Under the pieces are notes generated by a model. It ran no database searches. It saw only the letters and a list, made by a program, of their open reading frames with translations, and was not told the DNA's origin. The position numbers and the translations under genes are program-made. A stretch of 64,000 nt of DNA. It comes from Mycobacterium intracellulare ATCC 13950 (GTDB lineage Bacteria; Actinomycetota; Actinomycetes; Mycobacteriales; Mycobacteriaceae). Location: NCBI RefSeq assembly GCF_000277125.1, contig NC_016946.1:3658001-3722000 (forward strand), in the 5' to 3' direction. Shown here one piece after another: positions 55,647 through 62,246 of the stretch; position 1 is the stretch's first letter, and each line of letters opens with the position of its first letter.

Positions 55647-56387
55647 TCAGCTCGCGCGGACCTTGCCGTCCACCGGAGCCAGGGCGCCGTCCTCGGACGG
55701 GTTCTTCTGTTCTTGGTAGGCCGCCTCGAGTGCGGCCGGAACGCCGTCGAGGTCGCGGTAGACGCCCATCAGCTGCTCGAGGATCTCGATCCGCTGCGCG
55801 GTCGCCTCATCGACCGCGCGCCGTGCCTTGTCACGGTAGTGATCGGCCCCCTGCTTGGCGTCACCGAGGAGCCGCTCGCACTCCAGCTCGGCGTTTCGCC
55901 GCGCTTCGTCGATCGCCGCCTGGGTTTCGGCGCGCATCTCGGCCAGTTCGGCGTCGAGCTTTTCCTTGGTCTGTTCGTACTCGGCTTCCAGCGCCTTTTG
56001 CTGGGCGGCCATGTCGGCGAGCACCTCGTCGCGCTTGCGTTCGGCGGCTTCGGCCTCGGCCTCGGCCGCCGCGATCAGCGCGTCCGCCTCGGCGCGCGCC
56101 TCGGCCTGCATCTCGGCGACCTCGTCGACCGCGCGCTGCAGCATTTTCGCCATCCGCTTCTGCATTGCGTGCGGCGAGGGTGACGTGTCGGTGAGGGCGG
56201 CGACCTCCTTGCGCAGCGCGGCGGTTTGCTCGCCGGATTCCTGCAGCCGGGCCCGCAGGCTTTCGACGTCGTCAAGCAGCAGCTGCTGCTTGGTGGTCAA
56301 CATTTCGATGTGGGCATCGACGGCGGACGCGTCGTAGCCCATGAACTTTCGCGAGAACGTCTTCACGGGTTCGGTTATCACTGCCAA
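55647..56387 (-). CDS. DivIVA-like coiled-coil protein
   Basis: A 246-residue, almost wholly coiled-coil cytosolic protein. The N-terminal segment KTFSRKFMGYDASAVDAHIE resembles the DivIVA/Wag31 membrane-curvature domain (F-x-x-x-x-x-G-Y-D-x-x-x-V-D). Residues 35-225 form a highly charged heptad-rich coil (AEAEAEAAERKRDEVLADMA and LDAELAEMRAETQAAIDEAR). It may act at poles or septa, or organise envelope synthesis, but this is inference. The start is TTG at 56387 after AAGGGGGAA; a GTG two codons later is possible. Confidence 0.78.
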   Translation of the reverse strand: MAVITEPVKTFSRKFMGYDASAVDAHIEMLTTKQQLLLDDVESLRARLQESGEQTAALRKEVAALTDTSPSPHAMQKRMAKMLQRAVDEVAEMQAEARAEADALIAAAEAEAEAAERKRDEVLADMAAQQKALEAEYEQTKEKLDAELAEMRAETQAAIDEARRNAELECERLLGDAKQGADHYRDKARRAVDEATAQRIEILEQLMGVYRDLDGVPAALEAAYQEQKNPSEDGALAPVDGKVRAS

Positions 56388-56480
56388 TTCCCCCTTCTGA
56401 CCAAACTCCTGGTAGACCCTGCGACCGACCCCGAGTCCGAGTATGTCAGGTCGGGGCCGGGCGCGAGCGGCTGCGCAGGC

Positions 56481-56966
56481 TCAGCGACGGTAGCTGTGGA
56501 AGCGGTACCGCAGCCCGGACCGGCTGGCCTGCCACTCCCCCGTCTCGCCCACCCAGGTGTCGTCCAGGGCGGGCGCCAGCGCGTCGTCGTCGTCGCGGCG
56601 CAGGTCGAGCTCGATCTCGGTGACCTCGCACCGGGTGGCGTACGGCAACGCGGCCAGATACACCTGCCCGCCGCCGATCACCCAGACCGCGGGCTCCCCT
56701 TCGGCCCGGGCGAAGGCTGCGTCCAGCGAGCCGACCACCTGCGCCCCGTCGGCGGCGAAGCCGTCCTCGCGGGACAGCACGACGTTGCGCCGGCCGGGCA
56801 GCGGCCGCACCTTGGCCGGCAACGAGTCCCAGGTCCGCCGGCCCATCACCACGGTGTGCCCGATCGTCACCTCTTTGAACCGGGCGAGGTCTTCCGGCAC
56901 GTTCCAGGGGATGCCGCCACCGCGCCCGATGACGCCGGAGGTCGACTGGGCCCACACCAGGCCCAC
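56481..56966 (-). CDS. dfrA: Dihydrofolate reductase
   Basis: A 161-residue NADPH-dependent enzyme regenerating THF after ThyA. Key features are [20 protein letters not shown] with the W-x-x-P Met20 loop, the acidic E in [20 protein letters not shown] where Asp27 of M. tuberculosis sits as Asp (EDLARF), [20 protein letters not shown] and [20 protein letters not shown]. The GTG at 56966 matches the M. tuberculosis N-terminus. An ATG at 57035 overlapping the thyA stop as ATGA would add 23 residues encoded by a leader repeat, which argues against it, though coupling via that ATG cannot be ruled out. Confidence 0.95.
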   Translation of the reverse strand: MGLVWAQSTSGVIGRGGGIPWNVPEDLARFKEVTIGHTVVMGRRTWDSLPAKVRPLPGRRNVVLSREDGFAADGAQVVGSLDAAFARAEGEPAVWVIGGGQVYLAALPYATRCEVTEIELDLRRDDDDALAPALDDTWVGETGEWQASRSGLRYRFHSYRR

Positions 56967-56973
56967 TGTGGTA

Positions 56974-57015
56974 GAGCGCCGCTCCTCATCGCTTCGCTCT
57001 GCATCGTCGCGGGCG
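56974..57015. repeat. Short leader repeat carrying a ribosome binding site, copy 2
   Basis: Lies between thyA and dfrA and matches 3215-3255 (AGCGCCGCTCCT, CATCGCTTCGC, CTGC). On the minus strand it reads as GATGAGGAGCGGCGC before the dfrA start. In this copy GGAG is about 15 bp from the GTG, which is longer than optimal. Confidence 0.6.
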
Positions 57016-57031
57016 CGGGCGGCAGAGCGTG

Positions 57032-57832
57032 TCATACCGCGACGGGGGCTTTGATGGCCGGGTGCGGATCGTAGTTGCGCACGACGACGTCGTCGTAGGT
57101 GTAGTCGAAGATAGAATCACGTTCGCCCAGAACGAGTTCCGGGTAGGGCCGCGGCTCGCGGCTCAGTTGCAGCCGCACCTGCTCGACGTGGTTGTCGTAG
57201 ATGTGGCAGTCCCCGCCCGTCCACACGAACTCGCCGACCGACAGGCCGGACTGGGCGGCCATCATGTGCGTCAGCAGCGCGTAGCTGGCGATATTGAACG
57301 GCACGCCGAGGAACAGGTCGGCGCTGCGCTGGTAAAGCTGGCAGCTCAGCCGGCCGTCGGCCACGTAGAACTGGAAGAAGGCGTGACACGGCGGCAGCGC
57401 CATCTGGGGGATCTCGCCGACGTTCCAGGCGGACACGATGATGCGCCGCGAGTTGGGGTCGGTGCGCAGCAAATCCAGGGCGGCGCTGATCTGGTCGACG
57501 TGCTCACCCGTCGGCGTCGGCCAGGACCGCCACTGTACGCCGTAGATCGGCCCGAGATCGCCTGTGTCACTTGCCCATTCGTCCCAGATGGTGACCCCGT
57601 GCTCGTGCAGCCAGGCGACGTTGGAATCGCCGCGCAGGAACCACAGCAACTCATACACCACCGACTTGAGGTGCACCTTTTTGGTGGTGAGCAGCGGGAA
57701 ACCGGCCGACAGGTCATAGCGCAGCTGCCGGCCGAACAGGCTTCGGGTCCCGGTGCCGGTGCGGTCGGATTTGGCCGTTCCCTCGTCGAGCACCAGTCGG
57801 AGCAGGTCCTCGTAGGGCGTCGGGATTGGCAC
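57032..57832 (-). CDS. thyA: Thymidylate synthase ThyA
   Basis: A 266-residue homodimeric enzyme converting dUMP and methylene-THF to dTMP and DHF. The catalytic Cys is in [20 protein letters not shown] at about residue 146-160; the phosphate-binding Arg is in [20 protein letters not shown] and the second-subunit Arg pair in [37 protein letters not shown] and [20 protein letters not shown] are typical. Its stop overlaps an ATG as ATGA upstream of dfrA, so thyA and dfrA are an operon. Confidence 0.98.
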   Translation of the reverse strand: MPIPTPYEDLLRLVLDEGTAKSDRTGTGTRSLFGRQLRYDLSAGFPLLTTKKVHLKSVVYELLWFLRGDSNVAWLHEHGVTIWDEWASDTGDLGPIYGVQWRSWPTPTGEHVDQISAALDLLRTDPNSRRIIVSAWNVGEIPQMALPPCHAFFQFYVADGRLSCQLYQRSADLFLGVPFNIASYALLTHMMAAQSGLSVGEFVWTGGDCHIYDNHVEQVRLQLSREPRPYPELVLGERDSIFDYTYDDVVVRNYDPHPAIKAPVAV

Positions 57833-57930
57833 GCGGTCAGCTTAGCGGCGATCGCAAGCGCGGCGAAGCCGGGCGCGGCGGGTCGACGCCGATGTTTGGG
57901 CGTCTAGGCAAGCGGAGTAGAACGGGTGCC

Positions 57931-58680
57931 ATGCCGAATATCACCGACGTCGTCACCACCCCCGATGGCACCTGCCCGGTGCACCTGTTCACGCCCGACG
58001 GTCCGGAATCCCAAGTCCCGTGGCCCGGTGTGGTCATGTATCCCGACGCCGGCGGCGTGCGGGGCACGTTCGAGGAGATGGCCGCCAAGCTGGCCGGATT
58101 CGGCTATGCCGTGCTGCTCCCGGACGTCTACTACCGCACCGCCGACTGGGCGCCGTTCGACATGGCGACCGTCTTCAACGACCAGTCAGAACGGGGGCGC
58201 CTGTTTTCGATGATCGGCAGCGTCACCCCGGACCGGATGGCCGCCGACGCCACCGCGTTCTTCGACTACCTGGCGGCGCGCCCCGAGGTGTCCGGCGAGC
58301 GCTTCGGCGTGTGCGGCTATTGCATGGGCGGGCGGACGTCGCTGATCGTCGCCGGCCGGGTGCCCGACCGGGTGGCCGCGGCGGCGTCGTTCCACGGGGG
58401 CGGCCTGGTGACCGACACCGACGACAGCCCGCACCTGCTGGCCGACCGGATGAGCGCGACGGTGTACGTGGGCGGCGCCCAGAACGACGCGTCGTTCACC
58501 GCCGATCACGCCGAACAGCTCGACAAGGCGCTGACGGCGGCCGGCGTCGAGCACACCATCGAGTGGTATTCGGCGGGCCACGGATTCGCCGTCCCGGACA
58601 ACGCGCCGTATGACCCCGCGGCCGCCGAGCGGCACTGGCACGCGATGACGGAGGTGTTCGCCGCGGCGTTCCCGCGCTGA
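57931..58680 (+). CDS. Dienelactone hydrolase family protein
   Basis: A 249-residue alpha/beta hydrolase of the DLH family (Rv2765-like). The Cys nucleophile is in the elbow FGVCGYCMGGRTSLIVAGRV at about residue 129-135, the acid is probably Asp in VYVGGAQNDASFTADHAEQL, and the base His is in EWYSAGHGFAVPDN at about 213. The N-terminal WPGVVMYPDAGGVRGTFEEM carries the conserved Glu region. Substrates of the mycobacterial member are unknown. The ATG at 57931 is used; a longer in-frame N-terminus lacks support. Its stop is within a palindrome shared with the next gene. Confidence 0.88.
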   Translation: MPNITDVVTTPDGTCPVHLFTPDGPESQVPWPGVVMYPDAGGVRGTFEEMAAKLAGFGYAVLLPDVYYRTADWAPFDMATVFNDQSERGRLFSMIGSVTPDRMAADATAFFDYLAARPEVSGERFGVCGYCMGGRTSLIVAGRVPDRVAAAASFHGGGLVTDTDDSPHLLADRMSATVYVGGAQNDASFTADHAEQLDKALTAAGVEHTIEWYSAGHGFAVPDNAPYDPAAAERHWHAMTEVFAAAFPR

Positions 58681-58700
58681 CGGTCGCGCGGGGCCGTCAG
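58677..58700. terminator. Palindrome containing two convergent stop codons
   Basis: CTGACGG, a 10-nt loop and CCGTCAG. The left TGA ends the dienelactone hydrolase gene; the right TCA is the stop of the minus-strand acyl-CoA dehydrogenase. Same design as at 24150. Confidence 0.6.
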
Positions 58701-59809
58701 GTCGGCGGCAGGTTCACCAACTCGGCCAGCCGGGCGCGGTGGCGGTAGCCGGTGCCGAACGCCAGCTGGTCGCTCTTGGCCCGCTTGAGGTAGAGGTGCG
58801 CGGGATACTCCCAGGTCATCCCGATGCCGCCGTGCAGCTGGATGCATTCCTCGGCGGCGTGCACGGCGATATCGCTGCAGTAGGCCTGGGCGATGGCGGC
58901 CGCCGCGGCCGCGTCGTCGTCGGCCCGGGCGCAGGTGTCGGCCGCGTAGCGGGCCGCGGCCGCGGCGGCGCCGACGTCGAACCACAGGTCGGCCAGCCGG
59001 TGCTTGATCGCCTGGTAGGAGCCGATCGTGCGGCCGAACTGCCGGCGCTGCCGGGCGTAGTCCAGCGTGGTGTCGAAACACCATTGGGCGACTCCGAGTT
59101 GCTCGGACGCGAGCAAAGCCGCCCCGGTGAGGACAGCATCGGCCACCGGCCCGTCGCCCGCGCCGACCTTCGAGGAGGGCGCGCCCGAAAACGTCACGGC
59201 GGCAAGGGGTCTGGTCATGTCCAGCGCGAGCAGCGGCGACACCTGCACGCCCGCCGCGGCGCGGTCGACGGTGTGCAGCTCGAGCCCGTCCGGACCGGTG
59301 ACGGGCACCACCAGCACGTCGGCCTCGCCGGCGCCGGCCACGGCGGTGACCGATCCGCTGAGTCCGCCGGGTCCGCCGCTGACCCCGGCGACCGGGTCGC
59401 CCGGCGCGGTGGTCAGCGGCACCACCAACGCCGCCGTCAGCTCGCCCTGGGCCAGCGCCGAGACGGTCCGCGTGTCCCCGGCGCGCAGCAGTGCCACCGT
59501 GGCGAGGACCGCGCTGGACAAGAACGGCACCGGCGCAACGGCCCGGCCGATCTCCTCCATGACCACCGCAGCCTCGCGGGCGCTTGCGCCGGCCCCGCCG
59601 AGCGACTCGGGAACGAGCAGGCCGGCCACGCCCAATTCGGTGGCCAGCGTCCGCCACACGCCCGAGAAGTCTTGGGGTTGGGCGTCATACACGCCGGCCA
59701 CCGACTCGGGCGGGCAACGCTCGGCGAAGAGCTGACGGACGCCGGCCCGCAGCGCCTCTTCGGTGTCCGAATAGAGCAGGTCCCTGGTCAGCACGGCAAG
59801 GGGGCTCAT
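58697..59809 (-). CDS. Acyl-CoA dehydrogenase, partner-type subunit
   Basis: A 370-residue acyl-CoA dehydrogenase-fold protein, second ACAD of a three-gene operon. N-terminal helical domain with RQLFAERCPPESVAGVYDAQ and LLVPESLGGAGASAREAAVV, an Ala/Val-rich middle beta domain, and a C-terminal domain with DTTLDYARQRRQFGRTIGSY, HGGIGMTWEYPAHLYLKRAK. The usual C-terminal G-G-T-x-E-I motif is missing, as in the partner subunits of alpha2beta2 ACADs such as the sterol-side-chain enzymes. It likely pairs with the ACAD encoded upstream, to which it is joined by ATGA. Confidence 0.88.
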   Translation of the reverse strand: MSPLAVLTRDLLYSDTEEALRAGVRQLFAERCPPESVAGVYDAQPQDFSGVWRTLATELGVAGLLVPESLGGAGASAREAAVVMEEIGRAVAPVPFLSSAVLATVALLRAGDTRTVSALAQGELTAALVVPLTTAPGDPVAGVSGGPGGLSGSVTAVAGAGEADVLVVPVTGPDGLELHTVDRAAAGVQVSPLLALDMTRPLAAVTFSGAPSSKVGAGDGPVADAVLTGAALLASEQLGVAQWCFDTTLDYARQRRQFGRTIGSYQAIKHRLADLWFDVGAAAAAARYAADTCARADDDAAAAAAIAQAYCSDIAVHAAEECIQLHGGIGMTWEYPAHLYLKRAKSDQLAFGTGYRHRARLAELVNLPPT

Positions 59810-60996
59810 CGGGGCAGGTCCTTCCACGCGGCGTCCTTGTCGACGCGGTGTTCACCCGGCAGGCCGAGGATCCGCTCGGAGATGGTGTTGCGCAGGATTT
59901 CCGACGTGCCGCCCTCGATCGAGTTGCCGCGCGCCCGCAGGTAGCGGTAGCCGGGCCCGCGGCCGACCAGGTCGACCGTCTCGGGCCGGCGCATGGTCCA
60001 GTCGTCGTAATACAGGCCGGATTCGCCGTGCAGCTCGATCTCGAAGCCCGAAATCGCTTGCGCCAGCTTGGCGAACGCCACCTTCATGCCGGCCCCCTCG
60101 GGCCCCGGCTGACCGGTGGCGGCCTGCTGCCGCAGCCGTTCACCGGCGAGCCGGAAGACCTCCGCCTCCACCCACAACCGCATCAGCTGATCGTGCATGG
60201 CGGGGTCGCGCAGGGCCGGCTCGGCGCGCCAGGCGTCGGCGACCTTGCCGATGTGGCCGCCCTCGCGCGGCGCGCCGGCGCGGGAACCGATGGCGACCCG
60301 TTCGTTGTTCAGCGTGGTGGTCGCGACCCGCCAGCCCCCACCCTCCGGGCCCAGCCGGTTCGCGTCGGGCACCCGGACGTCGGTGAGGAAGACCTCATTG
60401 AACTCGGCCTCGCCGGTGATCTGGCGCAGCGGCCGGATCTCGACGCCGGGCTGCGTCATGTCGCAGAGAAAGTAGGTCAGGCCGGCGTGTTTGGGCACGG
60501 CCGGATCGGTGCGGGCGACCAGGATGGCCATGTGCGCGTGCTGCGCCTGCGACGTCCACACCTTCTGCCCGTTGACAATCCACTCGTCGCCGTCGCGGAC
60601 CGCGCGGGTCGACACCCCGGCGAGGTCGGATCCGGCACCCGGCTCGCTGAACAGCTGGCAGTAGATCTGCTCACCGGTGAACAACGGGCGCAAGAACTTT
60701 CGCTTCTGTTCGTCGGTGCCGAACTCCGCGATGGTCGGCGCGGCCATGCCCATGCCGATGTAGTTCTTGGGGGTGCCGCCCACCGGCGCCCCGGCGGCGG
60801 CCAGCCGGGCGTCGACGCGCTCCTGAGCGGTGCGCGGCAGATCCAGCCCGCCGAAGCCCCGCGGCAGGTGCACCCAGGCCAGTCCCGCATCGTATTGCGC
60901 GCCAAGGAATTCCCGCGCGTCGCCGTCCTTCGGATCATGCTCGTCGAGCAGTGCCTGCACCCGCGCGTCCAGCTCGGCCGCGTCGAAGGCGTTCAT
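59806..60996 (-). CDS. Acyl-CoA dehydrogenase, catalytic-type subunit
   Basis: A 396-residue acyl-CoA dehydrogenase. Visible features are the FAD/substrate segment CQLFSEPGAGSDLAGVSTRA at about residues 113-132, VNGQKVWTSQAQHAHMAILV, the helical NNERVAIGSRAGAPREGGHI and the C-terminal YLRARGNSIEGGTSEILRNT then ISERILGLPGEHRVDK. The G-G-T-S-E-I motif contacts FAD. It is translationally coupled to both neighbours by ATGA overlaps, so the three proteins should be made together. The paired genes resemble heteromeric ACADs for bulky or branched acyl-CoAs; substrate unknown. Confidence 0.9.
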   Translation of the reverse strand: MNAFDAAELDARVQALLDEHDPKDGDAREFLGAQYDAGLAWVHLPRGFGGLDLPRTAQERVDARLAAAGAPVGGTPKNYIGMGMAAPTIAEFGTDEQKRKFLRPLFTGEQIYCQLFSEPGAGSDLAGVSTRAVRDGDEWIVNGQKVWTSQAQHAHMAILVARTDPAVPKHAGLTYFLCDMTQPGVEIRPLRQITGEAEFNEVFLTDVRVPDANRLGPEGGGWRVATTTLNNERVAIGSRAGAPREGGHIGKVADAWRAEPALRDPAMHDQLMRLWVEAEVFRLAGERLRQQAATGQPGPEGAGMKVAFAKLAQAISGFEIELHGESGLYYDDWTMRRPETVDLVGRGPGYRYLRARGNSIEGGTSEILRNTISERILGLPGEHRVDKDAAWKDLPR

Positions 60997-61775
60997 TGAC
61001 CGCCGCCGGGGGCGGAGCGGAATCCCTGCGCGGCGCCCAGCAGCAGACCGCCGTCGATGACCATGGTTTCGCCGGTGATCCAGCTCGCCGCGTCGGAAAC
61101 CAGGAAGGCGACCGCCGCGGCCACGTCGATCGGTTCGCCGATGCGCCCGAGCGCGATCGACGACGCCAGCGGATCCTCGTGGTCCTTCCACAGCGCCTCG
61201 GCCAGCCGGGTGCGCACCACCCCGGGGCAGATCGCGTTGACCCGCACGCGCGGCGAAAGTTCCAGCGCCAGTTGCTTGGTGACGTGGATCAGCGCCGCCT
61301 TGGTGGCGTTGTACATGCCCATCGCCGGCGACTGGTGCATGCCGCCGATGGAGGCCGTGTTGACGATCGATCCGCCGTGCTCACCCATCCACGACTTGAC
61401 GGCGAGCGAGGTCCACAGCAGCGGAGCCCACAGGTTGACGTCGAAGATCTTGGTGAAACGGGCATGATCCTGGTCGATCAGCGCGCCGTACGCGGGGTTG
61501 GTCCCGGCGTTGTTGACCAGGATGTCGAGGGTGCCGAAGCGCTCGAGGGTCATGTCCACGCAGCGCCGGGCGGCCTCCTCGTCGACCGCGTGCGCCCCGA
61601 CGCCGACGGCCCGCTCGCCGACCTGCGCGGCGGCCTCGTCGGCCGCCTCCTGCTTGCGCGCGGTCAGCACCACGTTGGCGCCCGCTGCCGCGAGCTGTTG
61701 AGCGATCGACAGGCCAATTCCGCGTGACGCGCCGGTGATGATTGCGGTACGGCCGGTCAGATCTTGTGAGGTCAT
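60993..61775 (-). CDS. SDR family oxidoreductase (FabG-like)
   Basis: A 260-residue short-chain dehydrogenase (Rv2766c-like), first gene of the SDR-ACAD-ACAD operon. The cofactor loop is TAIITGASRGIGLSIAQQLA at residues 9-28 with VVLTARKQEAADEA suggesting NADP preference; the NNAG motif is DILVNNAGTNPAYG, the Ser is in IVNTASIGGMHQS and the Tyr-x3-Lys in MGMYNATKAALIHVTKQLAL. It probably works as a 3-hydroxyacyl-CoA or ketoacyl reductase in the same route as the ACADs. The ATG at 61775 follows GGAAGG. Confidence 0.92.
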   Translation of the reverse strand: MTSQDLTGRTAIITGASRGIGLSIAQQLAAAGANVVLTARKQEAADEAAAQVGERAVGVGAHAVDEEAARRCVDMTLERFGTLDILVNNAGTNPAYGALIDQDHARFTKIFDVNLWAPLLWTSLAVKSWMGEHGGSIVNTASIGGMHQSPAMGMYNATKAALIHVTKQLALELSPRVRVNAICPGVVRTRLAEALWKDHEDPLASSIALGRIGEPIDVAAAVAFLVSDAASWITGETMVIDGGLLLGAAQGFRSAPGGGQ

Positions 61776-61853
61776 GTCGTTGGCCTTCCGTCGTTTGCCA
61801 CCGAATCTTATTCGCGATGTTTTGGACATGTGTTGAGGTGGTATGCCACGCGC

Positions 61854-62189
61854 ATGCTATCGAAATTGACACTCATGAAACCGCTGGTCGTCGCCGGGGC
61901 TGTCGCAGCGGCTATCGCCGCAGCGCCCGCGGCCGTCGCTGACGTTTCCGTCGCCGGACCCGCGCCGACCCACATCACGTTCAAGCAGGACCCGGGCGGC
62001 GGCGGCTGCGACGCCAACGGAAACTGCGGCTCGGGAGGCCAGTTCAACGGTCCCGGCGGCGGACCCGGTGGTCAGGGCTGCGTCCCGGGTGTGGGCTGCG
62101 GCTCCGGCGGCCAGTTCGCCGGCCCCGGCGGAGTGCCCGGCGGCACCGGCTGCCTGCCCGGCGTCGGCTGCGGCTCCGGCCACGGATAA
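61854..62189 (+). CDS. Secreted Cys/Gly-repeat peptide
   Basis: A 111-residue exported protein. Signal peptide at about residues 1-30 (MKPLVVAGAVAAAIAAAPAA then VAD). The mature part has three repeats of about 22 residues, each with a Cys-x5-Cys-Gly-Ser-Gly core: GCDANGNCGSGG, GCVPGVGCGSGG and GCLPGVGCGSGH, separated by QF-x-G-P-G-G-x-P-G-G. The pairs could form three small disulfide loops or bind metal. No known family recognised. Starts at 61854 or 61875 are both possible. It ends 14 bp from the convergent carboxylase gene. Confidence 0.65.
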   Translation: MLSKLTLMKPLVVAGAVAAAIAAAPAAVADVSVAGPAPTHITFKQDPGGGGCDANGNCGSGGQFNGPGGGPGGQGCVPGVGCGSGGQFAGPGGVPGGTGCLPGVGCGSGHG

Positions 62190-62202
62190 TCGCTCAAACC
62201 CG

Positions 62203-62246
62203 GTCAGCCTCCCGAGAGCCTGGTGATCCAGGCCCGGGAGGCTGAC
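62203..62246. terminator. Long hairpin at the convergent end of the carboxylase gene
   Basis: Outer arms GTCAGCCTCCCG (62203-62214) and CGGGAGGCTGAC (62235-62246) are perfectly complementary, and an inner GCCTGG-TGAT-CCAGGC stem-loop continues it. The carboxylase stop codon and last 13 codons lie inside. A strong candidate terminator in both directions. Confidence 0.75.

Noticed and set aside
56967..57035. N-terminal extension of dfrA from the ATGA overlapping thyA
   Set aside because: The 23 added residues are encoded by a dispersed leader repeat and have no counterpart in M. tuberculosis DfrA; kept only as an alternative.
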